From Moraxella bovis (GTDB lineage: Bacteria > Pseudomonadota > Gammaproteobacteria > Pseudomonadales > Moraxellaceae), in contig NZ_MUXV01000028.1 of NCBI RefSeq assembly GCF_002014975.1, forward strand, positions 1 through 31,626: DNA of 31,626 nucleotides, given 5' to 3'. The notes beneath the pieces were generated by a model, which searched no databases, was not told the DNA's origin, and saw only the letters and a program-made list of their open reading frames with translations. Positions 1-6,674 of the stretch are shown in pieces (position 1 is the first letter of the stretch; every line of letters begins with the position of its first letter). A program made the position numbers and the translations under genes.

Positions 1-186
1 CATGGATGCCAAAGTCAGCGACTATCTGCTCATAGGTGCGATATTCTTTAAAATACTGCAAGGTTGCCGTTAAAGACTTCTCGCTCAACACCAATTAAGC
101 GTTTAAACTTTTCATCAGATAAGTGTGTGAATGCTTCGTAGTTCATTGGGGTATTTTAGCATAGGAAGGGTTTTGCAGGAGGTCTA
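1..186 (-). mobile_element. Degraded IS5-like insertion sequence end with transposase fragment
   Basis: Reading the minus strand, an ATG at 146 opens with MNYEAFTHLSDEKFKRLIG, which resembles the N-terminus of IS5-superfamily transposases. About 30 codons in the frame breaks. A different frame continues with a TLQYFKEYRTYEQIVADFG-type stretch, also typical of this family, to the left edge. The stretch normally found between these two parts is missing, so I infer an internal deletion plus frameshift. The rest lies outside the window. The outer end (about 170–186, minus strand TAGACCTCCTGCAAAAC) resembles the inverted repeats of the small element at 5903–6027, and both are preceded by TAA. The exact IS group is not assigned. 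Confidence 0.65.
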
Positions 187-216
187 TTAGCCGTGCTGAA
201 TAATAGCATTTTTATT

Positions 217-350
217 GGTAGTAGTCTAAAAAGTATGTCAAACTAGGTTTTCCGTTCGCTCTGAGCTATGCCTACGGGTAGGAAAACTGTTAGGTTTCCC
301 AAGCTCACCACGAACGGTTTTCTTTGTAGCATACTTTTTGAACCAGAGCC
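217..350. mobile_element. Miniature inverted-repeat element, family A copy 1
   Basis: A 134-bp non-coding element nearly identical to copies at 18993–19125 and 31462–31593. The ends are imperfect inverted repeats: GGTAGTAGTCTAAAAAGTAT on the left, and on the right, read in reverse complement, GGCTCTGGTTCAAAAAGTAT. It is flanked on both sides by TTTTATT (210–216 and 351–357), a probable 7-bp target duplication. It lies just upstream of the AbgT transporter gene and contains no open frame of note. Confidence 0.75.
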
Positions 351-414
351 TTTTATTTATCACTTAAACACTTGATAAAGTTGGATTTTATTGAGTTTTT
401 TAAAAGGAAGGATT

Positions 415-1986
415 ATGCAAGAAAAAGCAACCTCTTCTCGCATGCAGAGATTTTTAAAGGGGGTAGAGTGGCTTGGCAATCTGTTGCCACACCCTGCCAT
501 TTTATTTGTATGGATGTCAGTTATTTTGCTCGTACTATCGGCAATCATGTCGATGATGGGGGTGTCGGTGGCTGACCCACGCCCAGAAGGGGCAAAGGGG
601 CGTAGTGAAGACGGCATGATTTATGTTGTCAATCTCTTAAATGGCGATGGGCTTGCCAAGATTGTGGAGAATCTCGTGTCCAACTTCACAGGCTTTGTGC
701 CACTTGGGATGGTGCTTGTCGCTCTGCTCGGGGTGGGCATTGCTGAGCGGTCAGGCATGATTTCGGCGGCTCTTCGGGGGCTTGTCATGAATGCTCCGCC
801 AAAGATGGTTACTTTTGTCATTGTTTTTGCAGGTATTATGTCAAACACCGCATCAGAGCTTGGTTATGTGGTGCTGATTCCTTTGGCGGCGATGATTTTT
901 CATTCGTTGGGTAGGCATCCATTGGCAGGACTTGCCACTGCCTTTGCAGGCGTGTCGGGCGGTTATAGTGCCAACTTACTCCTTGGTACGGTTGACCCAC
1001 TACTGTCGGGTATCAGCCAAGAAGCGGCACGCATCATTGATCCTGACTATGTCGTGGGGGCAGAAGCTAACTGGTATTTTATGGCGGTAAGTACGTTTTT
1101 GGTAAGTGGCATTGGCTACTTTGTCACCGAAAAAATTGTGGAGCCATCTTTGGGTAAATACAACCCCGATGATGCCGATGACCCAAGCGTGCTTGACAGC
1201 AAGGTGGAGCGACTGACCGCCCTAGAAAAGAAAGGTCTGGTTTGGTCGGGCGTGTCCATGCTAATTTTTTGTTTGCTACTGGCGTGGACTGTTGTGCCTG
1301 CGGACGGGATTTTAAGACATCCTGAGACAGGACTTGTGGCAGGGTCGCCATTTTTACATGGGATTGTGGTGTTTATCTTTGTGTTCTTTGCCATTCCAGG
1401 GATTGTGTATGGTAAGATTACAGGCACCATCAAGAGTAATGATGACGTGGTGGATGCCATGAGTGCCGCCATGAGTTCGCTTAGCATGTACATCGTGCTG
1501 GTTTTCTTTGCTGCTCAGTTTACCGCCTTTTTTAATTGGTCAAACATCGGCTCGATCATGGCGGTATCGGGAGCGAATTTCCTAAATGACATCGGACTGA
1601 CAGGACCTTTGTTGCTCGTGGGCTTTGTTTTGATTTGTGCTTTTGTCAATCTCATGCTCGGCTCGGCATCGGCTCAATGGGCGATTACCGCACCGATTTT
1701 TGTGCCCATGCTCATGCTGACAGGCTATGCTCCAGAGATGATTCAGGCGGCGTATCGTATCGGCGATAGTAGCACCAACATCATCACACCGATGATGAGC
1801 TACTTTGGGCTTATCATGGCGGTGGCGATTCGCTACAAAAAAGACACAGGGGTCGGCACACTCATGTCGCTCATGATTCCATACTCGCTCTTGTTCTTGG
1901 TGGGGTGGACGGCACTCTTTTGTATTTGGGTGTTTGCCTTAGGCTTGCCTGTGGGACCAGGGGCTGCGACTTATTATACACCTTAA
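415..1986 (+). CDS. AbgT-family transporter (p-aminobenzoyl-glutamate type)
   Basis: A 523-residue polytopic inner-membrane protein of the AbgT family, whose members import p-aminobenzoyl-glutamate (AbgT) or export antimetabolites such as sulfonamides (MtrF). Family marks include the N-terminal HPAILF segment, the FVPLGMVLVALLGVGIAERSG stretch, SNTASELGYVVLIPLAA, and a C-terminal STNIITPMMSYF motif. The length is close to the usual 500–530 residues. I chose the ATG at 415 rather than the upstream in-frame ATG at 391 because AAGGAAGG lies about 5–10 nt before it. The gene stands alone, with a terminator at 2001–2033. Substrate and transport direction cannot be told from sequence. Confidence 0.9.
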   Translation: MQEKATSSRMQRFLKGVEWLGNLLPHPAILFVWMSVILLVLSAIMSMMGVSVADPRPEGAKGRSEDGMIYVVNLLNGDGLAKIVENLVSNFTGFVPLGMVLVALLGVGIAERSGMISAALRGLVMNAPPKMVTFVIVFAGIMSNTASELGYVVLIPLAAMIFHSLGRHPLAGLATAFAGVSGGYSANLLLGTVDPLLSGISQEAARIIDPDYVVGAEANWYFMAVSTFLVSGIGYFVTEKIVEPSLGKYNPDDADDPSVLDSKVERLTALEKKGLVWSGVSMLIFCLLLAWTVVPADGILRHPETGLVAGSPFLHGIVVFIFVFFAIPGIVYGKITGTIKSNDDVVDAMSAAMSSLSMYIVLVFFAAQFTAFFNWSNIGSIMAVSGANFLNDIGLTGPLLLVGFVLICAFVNLMLGSASAQWAITAPIFVPMLMLTGYAPEMIQAAYRIGDSSTNIITPMMSYFGLIMAVAIRYKKDTGVGTLMSLMIPYSLLFLVGWTALFCIWVFALGLPVGPGAATYYTP

Positions 1987-2000
1987 TCTTGCCAGATAAT

Positions 2001-2033
2001 AAAAATCCCTTGTTTGATGACAGGGGATTTTTT
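2001..2033 (+). terminator. Rho-independent terminator after the AbgT gene
   Basis: An inverted repeat (AAAATCCCTTGT then ACAGGGGATTTT) followed by T residues, 15 nt after the stop codon. Confidence 0.8.
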
Positions 2034-2238
2034 AAAGTGGCTTACCAAGCCATTTACCAAACCGATTTGCTAAATCATCTAAAATCAGTTTGGTTCGTTG
2101 GGGGATGTTTTTGCAAAATATGCTGAGCAAAAGTGTGTAGGGGTGATGATGGTGTCAATTTTTATGGTGTATGGCGATGGGTTTGGCAGGGGTTTTTGAT
2201 GGTTTTTTAAAATTTATCACAAAAATTTAAAAAACCCC

Positions 2239-2266
2239 TTGCATTTTTGCCAAACTTTGCTATAAT
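2239..2266 (+). promoter_or_regulatory. Sigma70 promoter for tRNA-Ser
   Basis: TTGCAT at 2239–2244 and a perfect TATAAT at 2261–2266, spaced by 16 bp, about 38 bp before the mature tRNA. From 2034 to 2238 I see no convincing gene. Confidence 0.75.
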
Positions 2267-2304
2267 CATCGCCCACAGCTTTTGACAAATTTGTCAATCA
2301 AAAC

Positions 2305-2394
2305 GGTGACGTGGGTGAGTGGCTGAAACCACATCCCTGCTAAGGATGCATACGGGAAACTGTATCGAGGGTTCGAATCCCTCCGTCACCGCCA
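2305..2394 (+). tRNA. tRNA-Ser (anticodon GCU)
   Basis: Acceptor stem GGTGACG pairs with CGTCACC, followed by discriminator G and an encoded CCA. The anticodon loop is CTGCTAA with anticodon GCT. A long variable arm, as expected for serine, precedes the GGTTCGAATCC T arm. The length is 90 nt with CCA. Confidence 0.95.
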
Positions 2395-2421
2395 TTTATT
2401 TTAAAAAATAAATAAAAAAGC

Positions 2422-2449
2422 TTGACATTCTAAATTTTTAGTGTATAAT
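2422..2449 (+). promoter_or_regulatory. Consensus sigma70 promoter for tRNA-Arg
   Basis: Perfect TTGACA at 2422–2427 and perfect TATAAT at 2444–2449, spaced by 16 bp, about 48 bp before the mature tRNA-Arg. Confidence 0.85.
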
Positions 2450-2497
2450 AGTCGACCACAACGAGTGGTAAAGATTGATAATCACATCAGTTGTACT

Positions 2498-2574
2498 GCA
2501 CCCGTAGCTCAGTTGGATAGAGCACTTGGCTACGAACTAAGGGGTCGGGAGTTCGAATCTCTCCGGGTGCGCCA
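2498..2574 (+). tRNA. tRNA-Arg (anticodon ACG)
   Basis: Acceptor GCACCCG pairs with CGGGTGC, followed by discriminator G and an encoded CCA. The D arm is TAGCTCAGTTGGATAGAGC. The anticodon loop CTACGAA has anticodon ACG, whose A is normally deaminated to inosine to read CGN codons. The T arm is GAGTTCGAATCTC. The length is 77 nt. Confidence 0.95.
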
Positions 2575-2581
2575 TATACCA

Positions 2582-2614
2582 AACACCAAAACTTGATTGA
2601 GTTTTGGTGTTTTT
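2582..2614 (+). terminator. Terminator after tRNA-Arg
   Basis: A perfect 12-bp inverted repeat, AACACCAAAACT and AGTTTTGGTGTT with a 6-nt loop, ending in a T run. Confidence 0.85.
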
Positions 2615-3012
2615 GCTTGTGTGGGTTTATTAAATGGGTTTTATGAAAATAATTCGATGGCTTAATATGGTATAAATTTAGGTTTGGCTTAATTTTTAAA
2701 TTACAGTATCAAAAATTTAAAATTACCACAAATTCACAATGTATAGATGTAGAGGGCTGACTTTGCAAGCCTTTAAAGATGGCGTGTTCAACACGCTCCT
2801 ACTAACCTATGGCAAATATTAAGTTCTTAAGCATAAGTCGTCAAATAGCCATTTTATGTAAAATGGATGAAAGCGTGACATTTTGTCAAACGCCAATAAA
2901 ATAGTATTAATGACAATAACACCCTAAGACTTTACACATAAAAGCGTCATAAATATTCAACACATCCAAAAGTCATGGTAAAATAAAGCCTATTTTGATT
3001 CTATTTATCATC
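2615..3012. other. AT-rich intergenic stretch without a recognised gene
   Basis: About 400 bp with no open frame I would defend. The only structure seen is a perfect short palindrome, GCGTGTTCAACACGC, at 2782–2796. The 3' part presumably carries the promoter of the RDD gene, but no clear -35/-10 pair is visible. Confidence 0.5.
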
Positions 3013-3684
3013 ATGGCTAAAAAAAACAAAACCCCAAAACTCCGTCCATCACAGACACACAGCGAAGATGAGCCCATACAGGTGGACCCTGATGAGCTAC
3101 CTGTCATCGCCAAACCCTTGGTACGAGTGACGGCACTGTTATATGATGGCATGCTGATATTGGCAATGTTGTTTTTGGTGGGGACGATTGGGGCGGTGGT
3201 CGGTACACTACTGTTTATGGAAGTAGGAACGGACTCGGCACATGCCCAAAGACTGCCAACTTGGTATCAAAATGGGGTCATGACACCGCTGTTTGTACTG
3301 ACATTGATAGGTTTTTATGGATTGTTTTGGCGAAAATCAGGGCAGACGCTCGGCATGCAGACATGGCGATTAAAGACGGTGGATAACGCAGGACATCTGC
3401 TGACGTGGGCACAAAGCACACGCCGTATCATCAGTGCCTGTCTGCTACCCATACTCTGTGCGACCATCGGTGGGGTGCTACATGGCTCACGACTGGCGGT
3501 GCTGATGAGTGCCATGCTTGGGTTTTTGTTTAATTATCTGTTTTGTGCGTTCAATACTCGGGGGCTTGCGGTGCATGACATGCTATCTAACACCATTACT
3601 CTAAAAGTCCCCAAAATCCAGCATGAAAGCCTGTGGCAATCATGGCGTAAAAACAAGAAGTCCCCTAATAAACAAGAAACCTAA
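3013..3684 (+). CDS. RDD-family integral membrane protein
   Basis: A 223-residue protein with a charged N-terminus rich in K and E, then hydrophobic segments at roughly residues 47–70, 92–105, 145–165 and 170–185. RDD marks are the R-x-x-ALLYDG segment near residue 40, the GQTLGMQTWRLKTVD block near 115–129, and VHDMLSNT near the C-terminus. RDD proteins are poorly understood; some are linked to ion or sodium exchange. An upstream in-frame TTG at 2995 would add MILFII, but neither start has a strong ribosome site. I prefer the ATG at 3013, which begins MAKKNK. A terminator follows directly. No partner gene is adjacent. Confidence 0.8.
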   Translation: MAKKNKTPKLRPSQTHSEDEPIQVDPDELPVIAKPLVRVTALLYDGMLILAMLFLVGTIGAVVGTLLFMEVGTDSAHAQRLPTWYQNGVMTPLFVLTLIGFYGLFWRKSGQTLGMQTWRLKTVDNAGHLLTWAQSTRRIISACLLPILCATIGGVLHGSRLAVLMSAMLGFLFNYLFCAFNTRGLAVHDMLSNTITLKVPKIQHESLWQSWRKNKKSPNKQET

Positions 3685-3718
3685 AAAATCGCCCAGTCTG
3701 TATAGATTGGGCGATTTT
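3685..3718 (+). terminator. Terminator after the RDD gene
   Basis: AAAATCGCCCAGTCT and AGATTGGGCGATTTT form a 15-bp stem with one wobble pair and a GTAT loop, starting right at the stop codon. Confidence 0.85.
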
Positions 3719-3773
3719 ATATAAGGGCTTTTAATTTTTTAAAGCTTGCCATATTGTTACTTTGATATCCAAA

Positions 3774-3809
3774 TAAAAAACCTATTTACCAAAAATGGGT
3801 AAATAGGTT
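3774..3809 (-). terminator. Terminator for the minus-strand exported-protein gene
   Basis: AACCTATTTACC at 3779–3790 and GGTAAATAGGTT at 3798–3809 form a perfect 12-bp stem. Read on the minus strand it ends in a T run, about 36 bp beyond the stop codon of the gene at 3845–4252. Confidence 0.8.
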
Positions 3810-3844
3810 GGAGAAACAAAAACAATGGATGATAAAATCATCAA

Positions 3845-4252
3845 TCAACGTGGGTTTACAACCACGTTTTGGTCGGTATTGATGATAATCTCAGAAGGTC
3901 TGTCCACAACGATACGCACTTCATTAGGGTTTACTTGGTGGGCGTTGCGGTAGTTGTCATAAGCTTCGGTACAGCCCACACAACGAGAGAGTGCCGACCA
4001 AGGTTTGACAACCAAAGTCTCATAAGAACTCTCCACGCTGCCTGATGCCATAGAAAATGGCAAGCCCACTGCATGAAGTGCCGTGCCTGCAACCGCACCA
4101 ACCAACTGCAACGGCTTGGCAACGGTAATGTCAAGTACCGCAGAACCATAGGTAGGACCAAAATCTTCTTCATCAATCTCAATGGCAGCGTGAGCGGTGG
4201 TGCTGATAAAGGCGGTGGCAGTCAGTGCCAATAGTGTGTGTTTGATTTTCAT
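3845..4252 (-). CDS. Small exported protein of unknown function
   Basis: 135 residues. Residues 1–22 form a clear Sec signal peptide (MKIKHTLLALTATAF…AHA, cleavage after AHA). The mature part has a glycine/alanine-rich mildly hydrophobic region (LQLVGAVAGTALHAVGLPFS), a CVGC pair that could form a disulfide, and an acidic start (EIDEEDFG). Similar proteins occur in Moraxellaceae, where to my recollection some are loosely labelled as transporters without proof. The ribosome site AGGA lies about 7 nt before the ATG. A run of eight C residues (minus strand) sits 16–23 nt upstream of the start. A dedicated terminator follows. Periplasmic location is inferred from the signal peptide; function is unknown. 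Confidence 0.75.
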   Translation of the reverse strand: MKIKHTLLALTATAFISTTAHAAIEIDEEDFGPTYGSAVLDITVAKPLQLVGAVAGTALHAVGLPFSMASGSVESSYETLVVKPWSALSRCVGCTEAYDNYRNAHQVNPNEVRIVVDRPSEIIINTDQNVVVNPR

Positions 4253-4267
4253 GAGAGTATCCTAATA

Positions 4268-4275
4268 GGGGGGGG
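4268..4275 (-). repeat. Eight-base homopolymer tract upstream of an exported-protein gene
   Basis: Eight G on the plus strand (eight C in the gene's direction), 16–23 nt upstream of the start codon at 4252, placed just before the AGGA ribosome site. Confidence 0.6.
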
Positions 4276-4448
4276 CGATTTGCCCAAGATAGATTTATGC
4301 TAATATTAAAACAAGTTCCGCCCATATTATCAAGCTTATTTTGCCAAAAAGTGGGTGGACGGTAAAATTTTCCGACAAGGGGTAAACAAATCAGTAACAT
4401 TTGGCGACGTCTGATGATTGCCAACAGTTGATAAATCAAACAGTGGGA

Positions 4449-5288
4449 TTAAGTTGGGTTAAGTGGCTGACAGCTCGGGCAGTACACACTGGCTCGCCCA
4501 CCGATTTTAATGTTTTCCAAAATCTCATGACACACCGTACACGGCTCACCTGCTCGCCCATAAGCCAGTAGAATTTGCTGAAAATAGCCCGTTTTGCCTG
4601 CCCCCACGGTAAAGTCCCGAAGACTTGACCCACCTTGTTCGATGGAGCGAGCGAGTATCGCCTTGATGTTATCGACCAGTACGGCTATCTTGTATTTATC
4701 TATCTGATGGGCAGGCGTGGCAGGGTGTATGCCTGACATGAACAGGCTCTCTACCGCATAGATGTTGCCCACACCGACCACGATGGACTGCTCCATGATG
4801 ACGGATTTGATGGGGCGGGCGATGGGTCGTTTGGGGTTTTTATGAATCATCCCATACAGATAGTCGGTATCAAAGGCATCATCCAAAGGCTCTGCCCCAA
4901 GTTTGTCAAGATAACGCTCGGCATCATCTACCCACATCACCATGCCAAAACGTCTGGGGTCATGATAATGCAAACGCACCGATGAGTCATCAAAGCCAAA
5001 GATGATGTGGTCGTGCTTGCGTGGGGCAAGGGCGTCATGCTGTTGCAGACTGCCTGACATGCCCAAATGAATGAGCAGACGCAGGGGTGAGCCGTTTTTA
5101 TTAAAATCAAGCAGTAGGTATTTGGCACGGCGAACCACACGCACAAGTTTTGCCCCGACAAGCTCATCTAGGTCGTCTGGTATCACTTCACGCAGGCGAT
5201 AACCTGACGTGTAAATGTCGCTGACACGCTGACCGATGAGTGGGGCAAGGCTGGCTTTGGTGGTTTCAACTTCGGGTAATTCGGGCAT
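4449..5288 (-). CDS. mutM: Formamidopyrimidine-DNA glycosylase (Fpg/MutM)
   Basis: Base-excision repair enzyme that removes 8-oxoguanine and formamidopyrimidines and nicks the DNA by beta/delta elimination. 279 residues, close to the usual 270. It begins MPELPEVET with the catalytic Pro2 and Glu3. Lys56 in RRAKYLLL corresponds to the conserved lysine of the family. HLGMSG and DPRRFG are the DNA-intercalating motifs. GVGNIYAVE marks the helix–two-turn–helix. The C-terminus carries a zinc finger with CTVC and CPSC separated by 16 residues. It is the only gene on this strand here apart from the downstream exported-protein gene, with about 195 bp between them. Cytoplasmic housekeeping gene. Confidence 0.97.
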   Translation of the reverse strand: MPELPEVETTKASLAPLIGQRVSDIYTSGYRLREVIPDDLDELVGAKLVRVVRRAKYLLLDFNKNGSPLRLLIHLGMSGSLQQHDALAPRKHDHIIFGFDDSSVRLHYHDPRRFGMVMWVDDAERYLDKLGAEPLDDAFDTDYLYGMIHKNPKRPIARPIKSVIMEQSIVVGVGNIYAVESLFMSGIHPATPAHQIDKYKIAVLVDNIKAILARSIEQGGSSLRDFTVGAGKTGYFQQILLAYGRAGEPCTVCHEILENIKIGGRASVYCPSCQPLNPT

Positions 5289-5542
5289 GATTGTGATTCT
5301 AATAAGTCGGACAAGAGAAATAAATGGCTATTTTATCATAGTTTAGGTTTGTTGCAGGCTGTATTTGCCATAAGGCCATGCGGTCATAATGGTATTTGCT
5401 TTTGTGGCTAGGTTTGTTATTATAGCTAATTTTGAGAAAGAATGCCATTGATTGGGTTTGTGATGTTTTGTGTGGTTATTAAAGCATTTGTTTGTATTTA
5501 TCAAATGGTAAAAAATGATAAAGATATTTTAAAAGGAAAAAT

Positions 5543-6101
5543 ATGACAAAGTATCCAACCCTAAAAATCATCATCGCTTATGCCTTATTTACAGGCTTAT
5601 TAAGTGGTCTTCTAACCTTGCCATTTGTTAGCCTTTTTATGACAAGTCGTAATGGTTGGGGTTATTTGGCTATTTATTTTTATTGGTAGTTTTGGTGAGT
5701 TTAGTACCTGCCTTGTTAAGCGGTATTGTGATTAGCTATTTTAAAATCATCATCAAAAGACCATTTGACTATTTGAAGCCTTTTGGTGTTGCATTTTTGG
5801 TATTTTTTATTTTGGGGTTGGTGTTTATTGGCGTTTTGGCACTTATGGAAATTGATTCAAGATTGTTGAAATCTGAAAGTGCTATCTATTTTATCATGCT
5901 AATAGATTTCCTGCAAAACCCCAAATTAAAGAAAACCGTTTGTGGTGAGCTTGTCGAACCATAATGGTTTTTCCGCTACCCTTCGACTTAGCTCAGGGCG
6001 AACGGAAAACTAGTTTTGCAGGAAGTTTAATATTTTGTATTGCATTGATAGGCGGAGTGTCACCAGCCGTTTTAGCTAAATTTATTTTGCCAAAATCTTA
6101 A
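5543..6101 (+). pseudogene. Broken membrane-protein gene (frameshift plus inserted miniature element)
   Basis: The gene starts at an ATG with an AAAAGGAAAA ribosome site and reads MTKYPTLKIIIAYALF, similar to the start of the intact downstream gene (NKYPTLKVILSYTL). The frame runs into TAG near 5690. The homologous reading continues one frame over (VSLVPALLSGIVISYFKI, matching GFIPALITGCMLSYFKV in the paralogue), so one base has been gained or lost between about 5640 and 5690. At 5903–6027 a miniature element interrupts the 3' end. Joining 5902 to 6031 restores an open frame ending AVLAKFILPKS, close to the paralogue's TILAKFLLPKS. It would have been a protein of about 150 residues with four membrane segments. 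Function unknown. Confidence 0.75.
5903..6027. mobile_element. Miniature inverted-repeat element, family C
   Basis: About 125 bp with a perfect 12-bp inverted pair, TTCCTGCAAAAC at 5908–5919 and GTTTTGCAGGAA at 6013–6024. TAA flanks both sides (5900–5902 and 6028–6030), and removing one TAA plus the element restores the host reading frame. The end sequence resembles the IS5-like end at 170–186, so it may be a non-autonomous derivative of that IS. The core (about 5932–6010) resembles the cores of family A and of the element at 26280–26404. Confidence 0.7.
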
Positions 6102-6113
6102 CAGGATAATTTT

Positions 6114-6572
6114 ATGAATAACGATAATGAAAATAAATACCCAACTTTAAAAGTTATTTTAAGTTATACTTTACTGGGTTCATTAGGTGGCACATTGCCT
6201 ATTATACCAGTATTGATTTATGCTATTGTTGCTGGCGATGATGTAGAGATGATTTTGTTTCTTTATGCGGTTATTTTAATGGTCGGAACAGCAATAGGGT
6301 TTATCCCTGCATTGATAACTGGCTGTATGCTATCTTATTTTAAAGTAAGAATTTTAAAAGTTAAAGATTATTTAAAAGTCTTTTTCTTTGGTCTTTTAAC
6401 TACTTTTTCTTTTTTGTTAATTATTCTAGCAACTGATTTTATGGCTGATGTTAATGCTCTGGTTGAGAGCATTGATGATTTTTTTAGTTCCATTTTCTTG
6501 TCTTTTTGGATTGCAATTATTGGCGGAATATTATCAACCATTTTAGCCAAATTTCTCCTACCCAAATCCTAA
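6114..6572 (+). CDS. Four-helix membrane protein of unknown function, intact paralogue
   Basis: 152 residues with four hydrophobic segments at roughly 15–38, 46–75, 90–107 and 125–148, and short charged loops. It is similar along its length to the broken gene just upstream, so the pair looks like a tandem duplication of which only this copy stayed intact. The start follows ACAGGATAATTTT, with AGGA about 7 nt from the ATG. I do not recognise a named family. The bias to AT-rich codons is stronger than in the neighbouring ettA. No terminator is obvious before ettA. Confidence 0.7.
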   Translation: MNNDNENKYPTLKVILSYTLLGSLGGTLPIIPVLIYAIVAGDDVEMILFLYAVILMVGTAIGFIPALITGCMLSYFKVRILKVKDYLKVFFFGLLTTFSFLLIILATDFMADVNALVESIDDFFSSIFLSFWIAIIGGILSTILAKFLLPKS

Positions 6573-6674
6573 AACAAAACACCTTGCCCAAACCTGTAAT
6601 TCGTGCGATAATGGCAAGTTAAATTCCCCCTTTTTTCAGTTTCCAATTTTTTGTTTTAAGTCAAAAGGATAGCT

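Noticed and set aside
1905..2126. Small open frame overlapping the end of the AbgT gene
   Set aside because: It overlaps the real gene in another frame and runs through its terminator.
2782..2796. Short palindrome GCGTGTTCAACACGC as an operator
   Set aside because: It is isolated, far from any start codon, and I recognise no regulator for it.
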